From: Eggerthellales bacterium UBA948
Lineage (GTDB): Bacteria; Actinomycetota; Coriobacteriia; Coriobacteriales; UBA8131
Assembly (NCBI GenBank): GCA_002293265.1
Contig: DBCW01000122.1
Coordinates: 3,161 to 9,884 of the forward strand
Direction: 5' to 3'
Length of the DNA: 6,724 bases
Below are positions 1-6,643 of this stretch, one piece after another. The notes under the pieces are model-generated. The model did not search any database and was not told the origin of the DNA. It saw only the letters and a program-made list of their open reading frames with translations. Position numbers and translations under genes: made by a program. Numbering within the stretch: the stretch's first letter is position 1; each line of letters begins with the position of its first letter.

Positions 1-1
1 T

Positions 2-361
2 AAAGTAGATCTGACATTGGTTTGTGTGCGTTGTCCAAAAAGCTGCGAGCTGGCAATAACATTTGCACCGGACGGTAGTATCGCCAGCATATGCGGAGAG
101 GGATGCAGACTTGGCACAGCTTATGCGACCGAAGAGATCACCGATCCAAAGCGAATAGTTACGGCCTCAATCAGCATTGCAGGCTCTATGGAGCCACTAA
201 GTGTTAAGACCGCTGCGGCTGTTTCAAGAACGCAAGTGTTTAAGGTGTTAGATGAGATCAAAGCACTAAAGCTCAAAGCTCCGATTACAACAGGCACCAT
301 ACTGAAAGAAGACATAGCCAAAACCGGAGTATCACTGGTAGCGACAAAATCAATCGGATAG
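2..361 (+). CDS. DUF1667 cysteine-rich protein, 5' end cut by window edge
   Basis: The small DUF1667 family has no well-defined biochemical role. Its members are usually encoded beside FAD-dependent glycerol-3-phosphate dehydrogenase genes and are presumed to be redox or electron-transfer partners (family knowledge). The visible part shows CVRCPKSC and, 16 residues later, CGEGC. That is five cysteines in the family pattern CxxCPxxC...CxxGxxYAxxE, here ending in GTAYATEE. They could bind a metal or an Fe-S cluster (inference). The reading frame is open to the left edge. TTG at 17 is the first candidate start but has no ribosome binding site. Translating from base 2 gives KVDLTLV just before the first Cys, which resembles the usual N-terminus, so the true start is probably a few codons outside the window. 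The stop at 359-361 lies 12 bases before glpK, so the two are probably co-transcribed. Confidence 0.85.
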   Translation, partial: KVDLTLVCVRCPKSCELAITFAPDGSIASICGEGCRLGTAYATEEITDPKRIVTASISIAGSMEPLSVKTAAAVSRTQVFKVLDEIKALKLKAPITTGTILKEDIAKTGVSLVATKSIG

Positions 362-373
362 AAAGGGTGAGTC

Positions 374-1894
374 GTGAAAGAGAAGTTTGTCATTGCGCTG
401 GATCAAGGCACAACCAGTTCGCGAGCGGTGCTTGTGGACAAACAAGGCAAGATTCGAGGTATAGCTCAACACCCATTTACTCAGCATTATCCAAGACCCG
501 GTTGGGTAGAGCACGACCCTATGGAGATACTATCGTCGCAGTTAGCTGCGTTTACAGAGTTGCTGGTTGCGCAGTCGATCGAACCGCAGCAAATTGACAG
601 CATTGGCATCACCAATCAACGCGAAACAACGGTCATTTGGGACAAGCAGACCGGCGTGCCTATCGGAAGCGCTATCGTGTGGCAATGCCGCCGTACCACG
701 CCTATCATCGAAGAGCTCTGCAAAGACAAAGACTTCGCACCAACTGTGACGGCAAAGACCGGTCTCATCCCCGATGCGTACTTCTCCGCCAGTAAGATCA
801 AGTGGATGCTTGATAATGTGGAGGGTGCGCGCGAGCTCGCAACATCCGGTCGCCTTGCCTTTGGCACGGTGGACACTTGGCTCATTTGGTCGCTCACAAA
901 AGGCGCGGTGCATGCAACTGACCCAACCAACGCCAGTCGCACCATGCTCTACGACATTCACGAAGGCAAGTGGGATCCGTGGCTGTTTAGGCGCTTTGAT
1001 GTTCCCGAACAAATCCTGCCGGAGGTAAGGCCGTCATCAGGTGACTTTGGCGTGACTGCTCACGTTGGTGTTCCGGCCGGTATCCCCATAAGAGGCGTGG
1101 CCGGAGACCAGCAAGCTGCTTTGTTTGGGCAGTGTTGCTTTGAGCCGGGGCAAGCTAAGAACACTTATGGTACCGGTTGCTTCTTGCTCATGCATACGGG
1201 AGAAAATGCTTGTGATTCAAAGCATCAGTTGGTCACTACCATTGCCGCGTCAGCGCCCGACAACTTGCGAAGTAACCGCACCTTATCCACACCTAAGACT
1301 GAATATGCACTTGAGGGCAGTGTGTTTGTGGCCGGAGCTTTGATTCAGTGGCTGCGGGATGAGCTTGGGCTTATTGAGTCGGCAGAGCAAAGCGAGCAGA
1401 TAGCGCTGACGGTGCCTAATTCCAATGGCGTTTATGTGGTGCCGGCATTTACCGGACTTGGTGCTCCGCACTGGGATCCGCATGCGCGCGGAGCGATATT
1501 TGGGCTCACCCGTGGAGTTACCAAGGCGCATATAGTGCGAGCAGCGTTGGAGTCATTGGCATATGAGGTTTATGACCTGGTCAAGGCTATGGAAGATGAC
1601 GCCGAGGTGGCTATAAATGCGCTCAATGTTGACGGCGGGGCATCTGCAAATAACTTTCTCATGCAGTTTCAAAGCGACATTTTAAACACGCCGATAATAC
1701 GACCGGAAGCGATTGAATCCACAGCATTAGGTGCGGCCTATTTAGCGGGTCTTTGCAGCGGTTTTTGGCAAAGTCTTGAAGAGCTGAGCGACTTGCGCGG
1801 AAGTGTGCAGAAGTTTGAATCGCAAATGGATGAACAAAGGCGTGCGGAATTGATGAAAGGGTGGCGTGAAGCTATAAGGCGTACCTGCACGTAG
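374..1894 (+). CDS. glpK: Glycerol kinase
   Basis: Cytoplasmic enzyme that phosphorylates glycerol with ATP to sn-glycerol 3-phosphate, the entry step of glycerol catabolism. The 506-residue protein has both FGGY-kinase domains, roughly 5-254 and 263-455. The N-terminal nucleotide/phosphate loop is ALDQGTTSSRA (8-18). Family motifs follow: PGWVEHDP (42-49), GITNQRETT (78-86), DTWLIWSLT (167-175) and TDPTNASRTMLYDI (182-195). Catalytic Asp245 lies in AGDQQAALFG, and later motifs are TYGTG (264-268), FTGLGAPHWDPHARGAIFGLTRG (starting at 359) and VDGGASANNFLMQ (starting at 419). GTG at 374 is chosen because GAAAGGG (361-367) sits six bases upstream and the protein then begins MKEKFVIALDQGTT, as usual. 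E. coli GlpK has 502 residues. Here a stretch of about 11 extra residues lies between TTIA and YALEG (near 291-310). No glycerol facilitator gene is visible. Confidence 0.97.
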   Translation: MKEKFVIALDQGTTSSRAVLVDKQGKIRGIAQHPFTQHYPRPGWVEHDPMEILSSQLAAFTELLVAQSIEPQQIDSIGITNQRETTVIWDKQTGVPIGSAIVWQCRRTTPIIEELCKDKDFAPTVTAKTGLIPDAYFSASKIKWMLDNVEGARELATSGRLAFGTVDTWLIWSLTKGAVHATDPTNASRTMLYDIHEGKWDPWLFRRFDVPEQILPEVRPSSGDFGVTAHVGVPAGIPIRGVAGDQQAALFGQCCFEPGQAKNTYGTGCFLLMHTGENACDSKHQLVTTIAASAPDNLRSNRTLSTPKTEYALEGSVFVAGALIQWLRDELGLIESAEQSEQIALTVPNSNGVYVVPAFTGLGAPHWDPHARGAIFGLTRGVTKAHIVRAALESLAYEVYDLVKAMEDDAEVAINALNVDGGASANNFLMQFQSDILNTPIIRPEAIESTALGAAYLAGLCSGFWQSLEELSDLRGSVQKFESQMDEQRRAELMKGWREAIRRTCT

Positions 1895-1970
1895 GTTTCT
1901 TTGGGTCGCGCGAAGGTATATTGCTCAACATAAACAATTAGCGTAAGTTTCTCCATTCTCACCATCTCGG

Positions 1971-1990
1971 TATGGCATTAGCCGTATAAT
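1971..1990 (+). promoter_or_regulatory. Putative promoter (-10) of the aldo/keto reductase gene
   Basis: A perfect TATAAT at 1985-1990 lies in the 185-base gap after glpK, about 90 bases before the GTG of the next gene. No good TTGACA-like -35 is found 16-18 bases upstream, and no TGn extension is present. The flank TATGGC...CCGTATAAT resembles the sequence before the coiled-coil gene (TGTGGC...CCGTATAAT at 3305-3323), which supports a shared promoter type. CATTAG (1976-1981) and CTAATG (2006-2011) form an inverted repeat around the -10 and the expected start site, a possible operator (weak). The rest of the gap shows nothing clear. Confidence 0.45.
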
Positions 1991-2079
1991 CGTGACTTTG
2001 TGAGTCTAATGATGGCGGCGACAGTTCTCGCTACATTATCTTGCTCGTGTAAAAGTGAGGACGTTGTAGGGGTGATCGA

Positions 2080-3258
2080 GTGAAATATCGTCTGGATCCA
2101 AGATCGGGTAAAGAGCTTTCGGTTTTAGGATTTGGTTGCATGCGCTTTCCGCGCAGAGCCGTGGCTACAGATAAAGAAAAAGTGGAGAAGCTAATCATTT
2201 CGGCGATCGAGCGTGGGGTCAACTATTTTGACACCGCTTATATCTACCCGGAAAGCGAAGCCGTGCTTGGCGAGGTTTTAGCCAAAAACAATGTGCGATC
2301 CAAGGTTTATTTGGCAACAAAGCTGCCGCACGGCAGGTGTAAATCAATTGAAGATGCCGAAAAGATCTTTAGCGAGCAGCTAAGTAGGTTACGCACTGAT
2401 CACATTGACTATTATCTAATCCACAATATATCTAAACCTGAAAGCTGGGGAAAGCTTAAGGCAATAGGCATTGAAGAGTGGATTGCGGCTAAAAAACAAA
2501 ATGGGCAGATAGGTCAAATTGGATTTTCATTTCATGGGTCGCAAGATGAATATATGCAGCTGCTAGATGCGTATGATTGGGATTTTGTCCAGATTCAATA
2601 CAACTATATGGATGAGAACTATCAGGCCGGGCGTGCCGGGGTAGAAAAAGCTGCCCAAAAGGGGTTGCCGGTAATTGTTATGGAGCCGCTGCTTGGCGGA
2701 AAGCTGGCAACCGGGCTACCTCGCGAGGTGGACAAGATATTTAAAGCGGCAAATCCTGAGCGCAGTGCTGTGTCGTGGGCAATGAGCTGGCTTTTAGATC
2801 AAAGTGCAGTGACCGTGGTATTGTCCGGTATGAATGCGATGGAGCAGCTGGATGAAAATATTGCCATAGCCGATTTATCTGAGCCGGGGATGTTAAGTGC
2901 TCAGGAGGCTGCGGTTTTTGAGCCGGTAGCCGAAGCGTTTAAAAGGCATTACAAGGTGGATTGTACGGGCTGTAATTATTGCATGCCGTGCCCAAGTGGC
3001 GTAAACATTCCGGGTTGTTTTTCTGCCTATAATGCCAGGTACGCAATGGGATATTATGCGGGCATGCAGATGTATGTGCTCAACTCGGGTATGAGCAACA
3101 AAAAGGGTAGTAACGCCAGGAGCTGCACAAAATGTGGAGCTTGTGAGAAAAAGTGCCCTCAACACATCCGGATTATTGCCGAGCTTGAGGCTGTAGCCAA
3201 AAAGATGGAACCGTGGTACGTTAGGGGAGCGATGGCTGTGGTTCGAAAGTTTATGTAA
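2080..3258 (+). CDS. Aldo/keto reductase fused to a C-terminal 2[4Fe-4S] ferredoxin domain (COG1453 type)
   Basis: Predicted cytoplasmic oxidoreductase of 392 residues. Residues 1 to about 270 form an aldo/keto reductase TIM barrel with the catalytic tetrad Asp51, Tyr56, Lys81 and His115, seen in YFDTAYIYPESE, ATKLP and YYLIHN. GFSFHG (148-153) and VIVMEPLLGGKL (198-209) are barrel-strand motifs typical of the family. Residues 290-365 carry two ferredoxin cysteine sets: Cys295, 298, 301 and 304 (CTGCNYCMPCP), and Cys349, 352, 355 and 359 (CTKCGACEKKCP). These should hold two [4Fe-4S] clusters, so electrons may pass between NAD(P)H or substrate and a ferredoxin-type partner. The substrate is unknown. 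The neighbouring glycerol genes make a small aldehyde or ketone plausible, but this is only a guess. GTG at 2080 is chosen because AGGGGTGAT (2068-2076) precedes it closely. Such proteins are mainly known from anaerobes. Confidence 0.92.
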   Translation: MKYRLDPRSGKELSVLGFGCMRFPRRAVATDKEKVEKLIISAIERGVNYFDTAYIYPESEAVLGEVLAKNNVRSKVYLATKLPHGRCKSIEDAEKIFSEQLSRLRTDHIDYYLIHNISKPESWGKLKAIGIEEWIAAKKQNGQIGQIGFSFHGSQDEYMQLLDAYDWDFVQIQYNYMDENYQAGRAGVEKAAQKGLPVIVMEPLLGGKLATGLPREVDKIFKAANPERSAVSWAMSWLLDQSAVTVVLSGMNAMEQLDENIAIADLSEPGMLSAQEAAVFEPVAEAFKRHYKVDCTGCNYCMPCPSGVNIPGCFSAYNARYAMGYYAGMQMYVLNSGMSNKKGSNARSCTKCGACEKKCPQHIRIIAELEAVAKKMEPWYVRGAMAVVRKFM

Positions 3259-3304
3259 GGGCTGTGTAATCTTTTACAACCTATACAATTGCCGCTGCGG
3301 CTTA

Positions 3305-3323
3305 TGTGGCTAATCCGTATAAT
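3305..3323 (+). promoter_or_regulatory. Putative promoter (-10) of the coiled-coil protein gene
   Basis: A perfect TATAAT at 3318-3323 lies 51 bases before the ATG. Its upstream context (TGTGGC, then CCGTATAAT) is shared with the sequence before the aldo/keto reductase. The -10 sits inside a small inverted repeat, ATCC (3313-3316) and GGAT (3324-3327). No convincing -35 is visible at normal spacing. In the same 115-base gap, TGTAA-TCTT-TTACA (3265-3278) and GCCGC-T-GCGGC (3291-3301) are short dyads that might be operator sites or a weak terminator of the preceding gene. Confidence 0.45.
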
Positions 3324-3364
3324 GGATAGGTAATATTCCCAACGATTTGAGATGCTAAAATAGC

Positions 3365-3369
3365 GGAGG
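3365..3369 (+). promoter_or_regulatory. Ribosome binding site GGAGG that decides the start of the coiled-coil gene
   Basis: GGAGG at 3365-3369 is followed by TTG (3371), ATG (3374), ATG (3380) and ATG (3383), all in the same frame. The TTG is only one base away, which is too close. ATG at 3374 leaves four bases and ATG at 3380 leaves ten. ATG 3374 is preferred, but 3380 cannot be excluded. Confidence 0.7.
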
Positions 3370-3373
3370 TTTG

Positions 3374-4396
3374 ATGAGCATGATGACGGCTCGAAACGAT
3401 AAACAAGACTTATCGCAAAATGCGAGCAACAGGGAGATGTCTGCAGGTAGTGGGCGTCGCGCGCGTGTGCAAACAGGCACGACGATTAAGGATAGTTTTA
3501 GTGCCTTGATGGGCAGCAACTCATACAGACGCGAGCTTAAAGGCAAGCGTAATGAGCTAGATGCGCTGCGCACACGCATCAAAAACGACAAAACCATACA
3601 AGCAGACAATATTTCGATACTTTCAAACTACGACTCGGTATTTGGTGAGCAACAAACGATTTTAAGTGAGTCGCGCACGGCTTTAGATAAGGCAGAGGCG
3701 CAAAGACGTTCTTTGGAAAATGAGCTCAGGCCATGGGAGACAAAACTTACCGACATGAAAGAGTCTCACCGTAAAACCATTAAGCCGCTGCAGGATGCTT
3801 ATGATTCTGCCAAAAGAAGCATGCTTGATATTGAAGACGAGTTATTAGCCGCCAAGAAAGAATACGACTCGTTAGAGCGCCAGTTAAGGCGAGCAAGTGA
3901 TGAGAAGCGTGGCACTTTGGAACTTAAGTTTTCTGCCCAAAAACCTATCGTGCAAACTTGGGAGGTTCAGCGCTCCTCAGCAGTGAACTTAAAGAATCAA
4001 GCCGAATCAGAGTTGGAGAGCAAGAAAAGCGCATTTGCCAGCGAGGAGCGTCCATTAGAAGCCGAGATTGATCGCCTAAAGGGCTTGATCGCGGTGGAAA
4101 AAGCCACGATCGAGGAAATGTCGAACAAGGTGGACAACGCAAATAAGCGCATAGATTACAGTCGCCACGTAAAAAACAACCCCGAAGAAACTCAAAGACT
4201 TGGCGAGCTAATAAGAGAAAACGAGCAGTACGAGATAACGCTGGCGCAATCCGTAAAAGAACTGCAGGTAACTCACGACAACTTAAAAGGGCAGGCCTTA
4301 AAAGCAAAGGTGTTGCTGATTGCAGGATCGGTTGTCTTAGTAGCCATAATAGTAATAGTGGTGGTCTTGGTGCTAAGAGCCAACGGCATCATGTAG
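3374..4396 (+). CDS. Unrecognised coiled-coil protein with a C-terminal membrane anchor
   Basis: I do not recognise a named family. The protein is 340 residues from the ATG at 3374. Residues 1 to about 50 are polar and probably flexible (rich in Ser, Asn, Arg and Gly). Residues about 52-305 are very rich in Lys, Glu, Arg, Gln, Leu and Ala, with heptad-like spacing as in SYRRELKGKRNELDALRTRI, and are interrupted by a few prolines (LRPWE, IKPLQ, ERPLE, NNPEE). This suggests several helical coiled-coil segments joined by hinges. Residues about 312-335 are a single long hydrophobic helix (VLLIAGSVVLVAIIVIVVVL) with only a few residues after it. There is no N-terminal signal and no Cys. The layout is that of a tail-anchored protein with its coiled coil in the cytoplasm (inference). 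A scaffold, tether or cell-envelope organiser would fit, but no function is shown. It converges with the glutamine-rich membrane protein gene. Confidence 0.85.
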   Translation: MSMMTARNDKQDLSQNASNREMSAGSGRRARVQTGTTIKDSFSALMGSNSYRRELKGKRNELDALRTRIKNDKTIQADNISILSNYDSVFGEQQTILSESRTALDKAEAQRRSLENELRPWETKLTDMKESHRKTIKPLQDAYDSAKRSMLDIEDELLAAKKEYDSLERQLRRASDEKRGTLELKFSAQKPIVQTWEVQRSSAVNLKNQAESELESKKSAFASEERPLEAEIDRLKGLIAVEKATIEEMSNKVDNANKRIDYSRHVKNNPEETQRLGELIRENEQYEITLAQSVKELQVTHDNLKGQALKAKVLLIAGSVVLVAIIVIVVVLVLRANGIM

Positions 4397-4414
4397 CGAT
4401 TTCAGATGTTGCCC

Positions 4415-4437
4415 AAAAAGCATCTGTCCAGATGCTT
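4415..4437 (-). terminator. Hairpin with T-run on the minus strand, likely a Rho-independent terminator
   Basis: AAGCATCTG (4418-4426) and CAGATGCTT (4429-4437) are perfect reverse complements separated by two bases, giving an effective 8-bp stem with a four-base loop. The plus strand has AAAAA at 4415-4419, so a minus-strand transcript would read the hairpin followed by TTTTT. The polarity therefore suits the glutamine-rich membrane protein gene, about 247 bases upstream in minus-strand terms. The hairpin also lies only about 21 bases after the stop of the plus-strand coiled-coil gene, but that side has no T-run beyond TT. It may still act weakly in both directions. Confidence 0.55.
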
Positions 4438-4487
4438 CGGCTACGAACTGCATGTGTCTTTCATCGTGTTTTGCAGTTATTTTTCAT

Positions 4488-4537
4488 CTGTCATTCCCGC
4501 TACCCCCTGTCATTCCCGCGCAGGCGGGAATCCACCC
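4488..4537. repeat. 50-bp dRS3-like repeat, copy 1
   Basis: The unit is TGTCATTCCCGC, then TACCCCC, then a second TGTCATTCCCGC that runs into the palindrome ATTCCCGC-GCAG-GCGGGAAT (4512-4531), then CCACCC. The palindrome fits ATTCCC-N8-GGGAAT, the consensus of the Neisseria dRS3 element. Similar sequences are scattered in intergenic DNA of many unrelated bacteria (established knowledge). The left arm occurs twice, 19 bases apart, so either copy could pair with the single right arm. The unit matches copy 2 except at 4501 (T instead of C). Confidence 0.9.
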
Positions 4538-4571
4538 TGCGTCAAAAGGTAGCGTGTGTAGCGCAAAGCGC

Positions 4572-4621
4572 CTGTCATTCCCGCCACCCCCTGTCATTCC
4601 CGCGCAGGCGGGAATCCACCC
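4572..4621. repeat. 50-bp dRS3-like repeat, copy 2
   Basis: Direct repeat of copy 1, displaced by 84 bases, with 49 of 50 bases identical (C at 4585 where copy 1 has T). The palindrome is at 4596-4615. The 34-base spacer between the copies (4538-4571) is unique in the window. The two copies, each with a duplicated left arm, give four occurrences of TGTCATTCCCGC (starting at 4489, 4508, 4573 and 4592). Confidence 0.9.
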
Positions 4622-4683
4622 AAGCACTCACATAACGACTGCAAATGTCGCTCGGAAATCAAATGTGCACAGAAAAGCTAGTA

Positions 4684-5703
<1,020 letters not shown>

Positions 5704-5743
5704 AATATAGCCTTCCCGCTAGAGCCAAGAGTTGTTGATACGA

Positions 5744-5752
5744 AGTTTAGCA
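5744..5752 (-). promoter_or_regulatory. Possible extended -10 upstream of the Gln-rich membrane protein gene
   Basis: On the minus strand TGC-TAAACT (plus 5744-5752) reads as an extended -10 about 40 bases before the ATG, between the fic stop and the ribosome binding site. TACAAT (plus 5757-5762) is an alternative -10. Neither has a clear -35, so the gene may also depend on read-through from fic. Confidence 0.25.
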
Positions 5753-5769
5753 CGTTATTGTAGGCTCGA

Positions 5770-6597
5770 CTATTTGAATAGTTGTTGGCACCTTAGGTCT
5801 TGGTCTGCCAAGTTATGTGATCTGATCGTATGAAGATGCTCAAAAAAAGTTCTCAAGAAGCTTTTATCGATTTGAATGCCTTCCCGGACGTTGGAGTAAT
5901 TACTTCTTACCAGAGCATTTCTAAAGAAGTCGGCATGTTCCTTGAACGGCTCATTATCAATGTCGATCCCAAGGTTTCTGAGATACATGATTAAAAAAGT
6001 TGCAATGGTTCTTGTGTTGCCTTCTCTAAAGGGGTGGGTTTGCCAAATATTTGATACAAAATCAGCTAATGATTCTATTTGTGCGGAGTCAAATGGCAAA
6101 GAGTGCTGTACATTTTTCTGCTCATCAAAATCATATTTAAGTGTATCGAAAATGCTGTTGTAGTCCGCGTACTCAACAGACCTACCATTTAATATGCGTT
6201 CCGCTTTTTCTATATTTACAGTTCTAAAAACACCAACCCATTTGTAAGGCAATACATCATGAAACAACTCTTCATGAATGCTTTTTAACTTAAGAGGCGA
6301 AAACTTAAACCCGCCTTTTTCAAGAACAAGAGCAATTCTTGAGGCTGAGATATCAGGCTCCTTGGTCACCATCTCTGGCGAGTCACCGTCTAGGTTGTTG
6401 TAGCGCTCCTCGATTTTTAGACAAGCTGCTGAAATATCGTACTTACCGGATGCTACGTCATCAGTAATCTCGTCGTAGTACTCAGAAGTATGCAAGCCAT
6501 CTACTTTTTGAAGTCCCTTACCAAGCGCCAAGTACTCTTTTCTGAGTGCTAGGTCTTCAGTGCCTCGAATCTCTTTGTATTCGCTTTCATTGGACAT
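5770..6597 (-). CDS. Fic-family protein with an N-terminal VbhA-like antitoxin domain
   Basis: Fic enzymes usually transfer AMP from ATP to hydroxyl side chains of target proteins. The 275-residue protein has its active-site motif HPFREGNTR at 188-196: catalytic His188, metal-binding Glu192, Gly193-Asn194 and Arg196. Upstream, FRTVNIEKAERILNG (124-138) corresponds to the substrate-clamping flap region. Residues 29-66 align without gaps to the Bartonella antitoxin VbhA as I recall it (LQKVDGL against SQRLEGL, and the later DDVASGKYDIS against the helix pair). The antitoxin thus appears fused in cis. The inhibitory motif [S/T]xxxE[G/N] reads Leu29-xxx-Asp33-Gly34. The canonical second Arg after the Fic motif (GNGRxxR) is Ala199. 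The ATG at 6597 follows a weak AGAG-type ribosome binding site. By eye the gene is more A+T-rich than glpK, which could reflect transfer. Target and physiological role are unknown. Confidence 0.93.
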   Translation of the reverse strand: MSNESEYKEIRGTEDLALRKEYLALGKGLQKVDGLHTSEYYDEITDDVASGKYDISAACLKIEERYNNLDGDSPEMVTKEPDISASRIALVLEKGGFKFSPLKLKSIHEELFHDVLPYKWVGVFRTVNIEKAERILNGRSVEYADYNSIFDTLKYDFDEQKNVQHSLPFDSAQIESLADFVSNIWQTHPFREGNTRTIATFLIMYLRNLGIDIDNEPFKEHADFFRNALVRSNYSNVREGIQIDKSFLRTFFEHLHTIRSHNLADQDLRCQQLFK

Positions 6598-6634
6598 AGG
6601 TAGGACTCTCTTTTCAAGAAGTTTTACTCACCAG

Positions 6635-6643
6635 ATTATAACA
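6635..6643 (-). promoter_or_regulatory. Extended -10 promoter of the fic gene
   Basis: On the minus strand TGT-TATAAT (plus 6635-6643) is a perfect TATAAT with the TGn extension, placed 37 bases before the ATG. The -35 position is poor (CGCAGG at 17-base spacing), which is common for extended -10 promoters. The remaining DNA to the window edge shows no gene. Confidence 0.6.

Larger units (their letters stand above)
4397..4683. other. Non-coding gap between convergent genes, holding a hairpin and two repeat units
   Basis: These 287 bases separate the stop of the coiled-coil gene from the stop of the glutamine-rich membrane protein gene. They contain a 9-bp hairpin near the left end and two 50-bp dRS3-like direct repeats. 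From 4622 to 4683 I see nothing beyond ordinary sequence. Short open frames crossing the repeats give the string FPRRREST, a common artefact of translating this repeat type, and have no credible ribosome binding sites. Confidence 0.85.

Noticed and set aside
17..361. TTG at 17 as the true start of the DUF1667 protein
   Set aside because: It has no ribosome binding site, the frame is open to the window edge, and the residues before it fit the family N-terminus. A 5'-partial gene is more likely.
542..1012. 156-codon minus-strand open frame inside glpK
   Set aside because: It is antisense to a fully conserved part of glycerol kinase, has no recognisable family features, and is best explained as a shadow of the glpK codon pattern.
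374..1894. PTS-type histidine phosphorylation site in GlpK (His230 near VTAHVGVP)
   Set aside because: A His lies near the place where Firmicutes enzymes are phosphorylated by HPr, but I cannot align it reliably and the surrounding residues differ.
1883..1902. Terminator overlapping the glpK stop codon (ACCTGC/GTAGGT then TTCTTT)
   Set aside because: The usable stem is only about five pairs including a G-U, and the T-run is interrupted. It is too weak to call, although no better terminator for glpK is visible.
3945..4307. 120-codon minus-strand open frame inside the coiled-coil gene
   Set aside because: It is a Leu/Arg/Pro/Ser-rich shadow of Lys/Glu-rich codons, with no ribosome binding site or independent support.
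4488..4621. CRISPR array
   Set aside because: There are only two units with one 34-base spacer, internal palindromes and a dRS3-like core, and no cas genes nearby.
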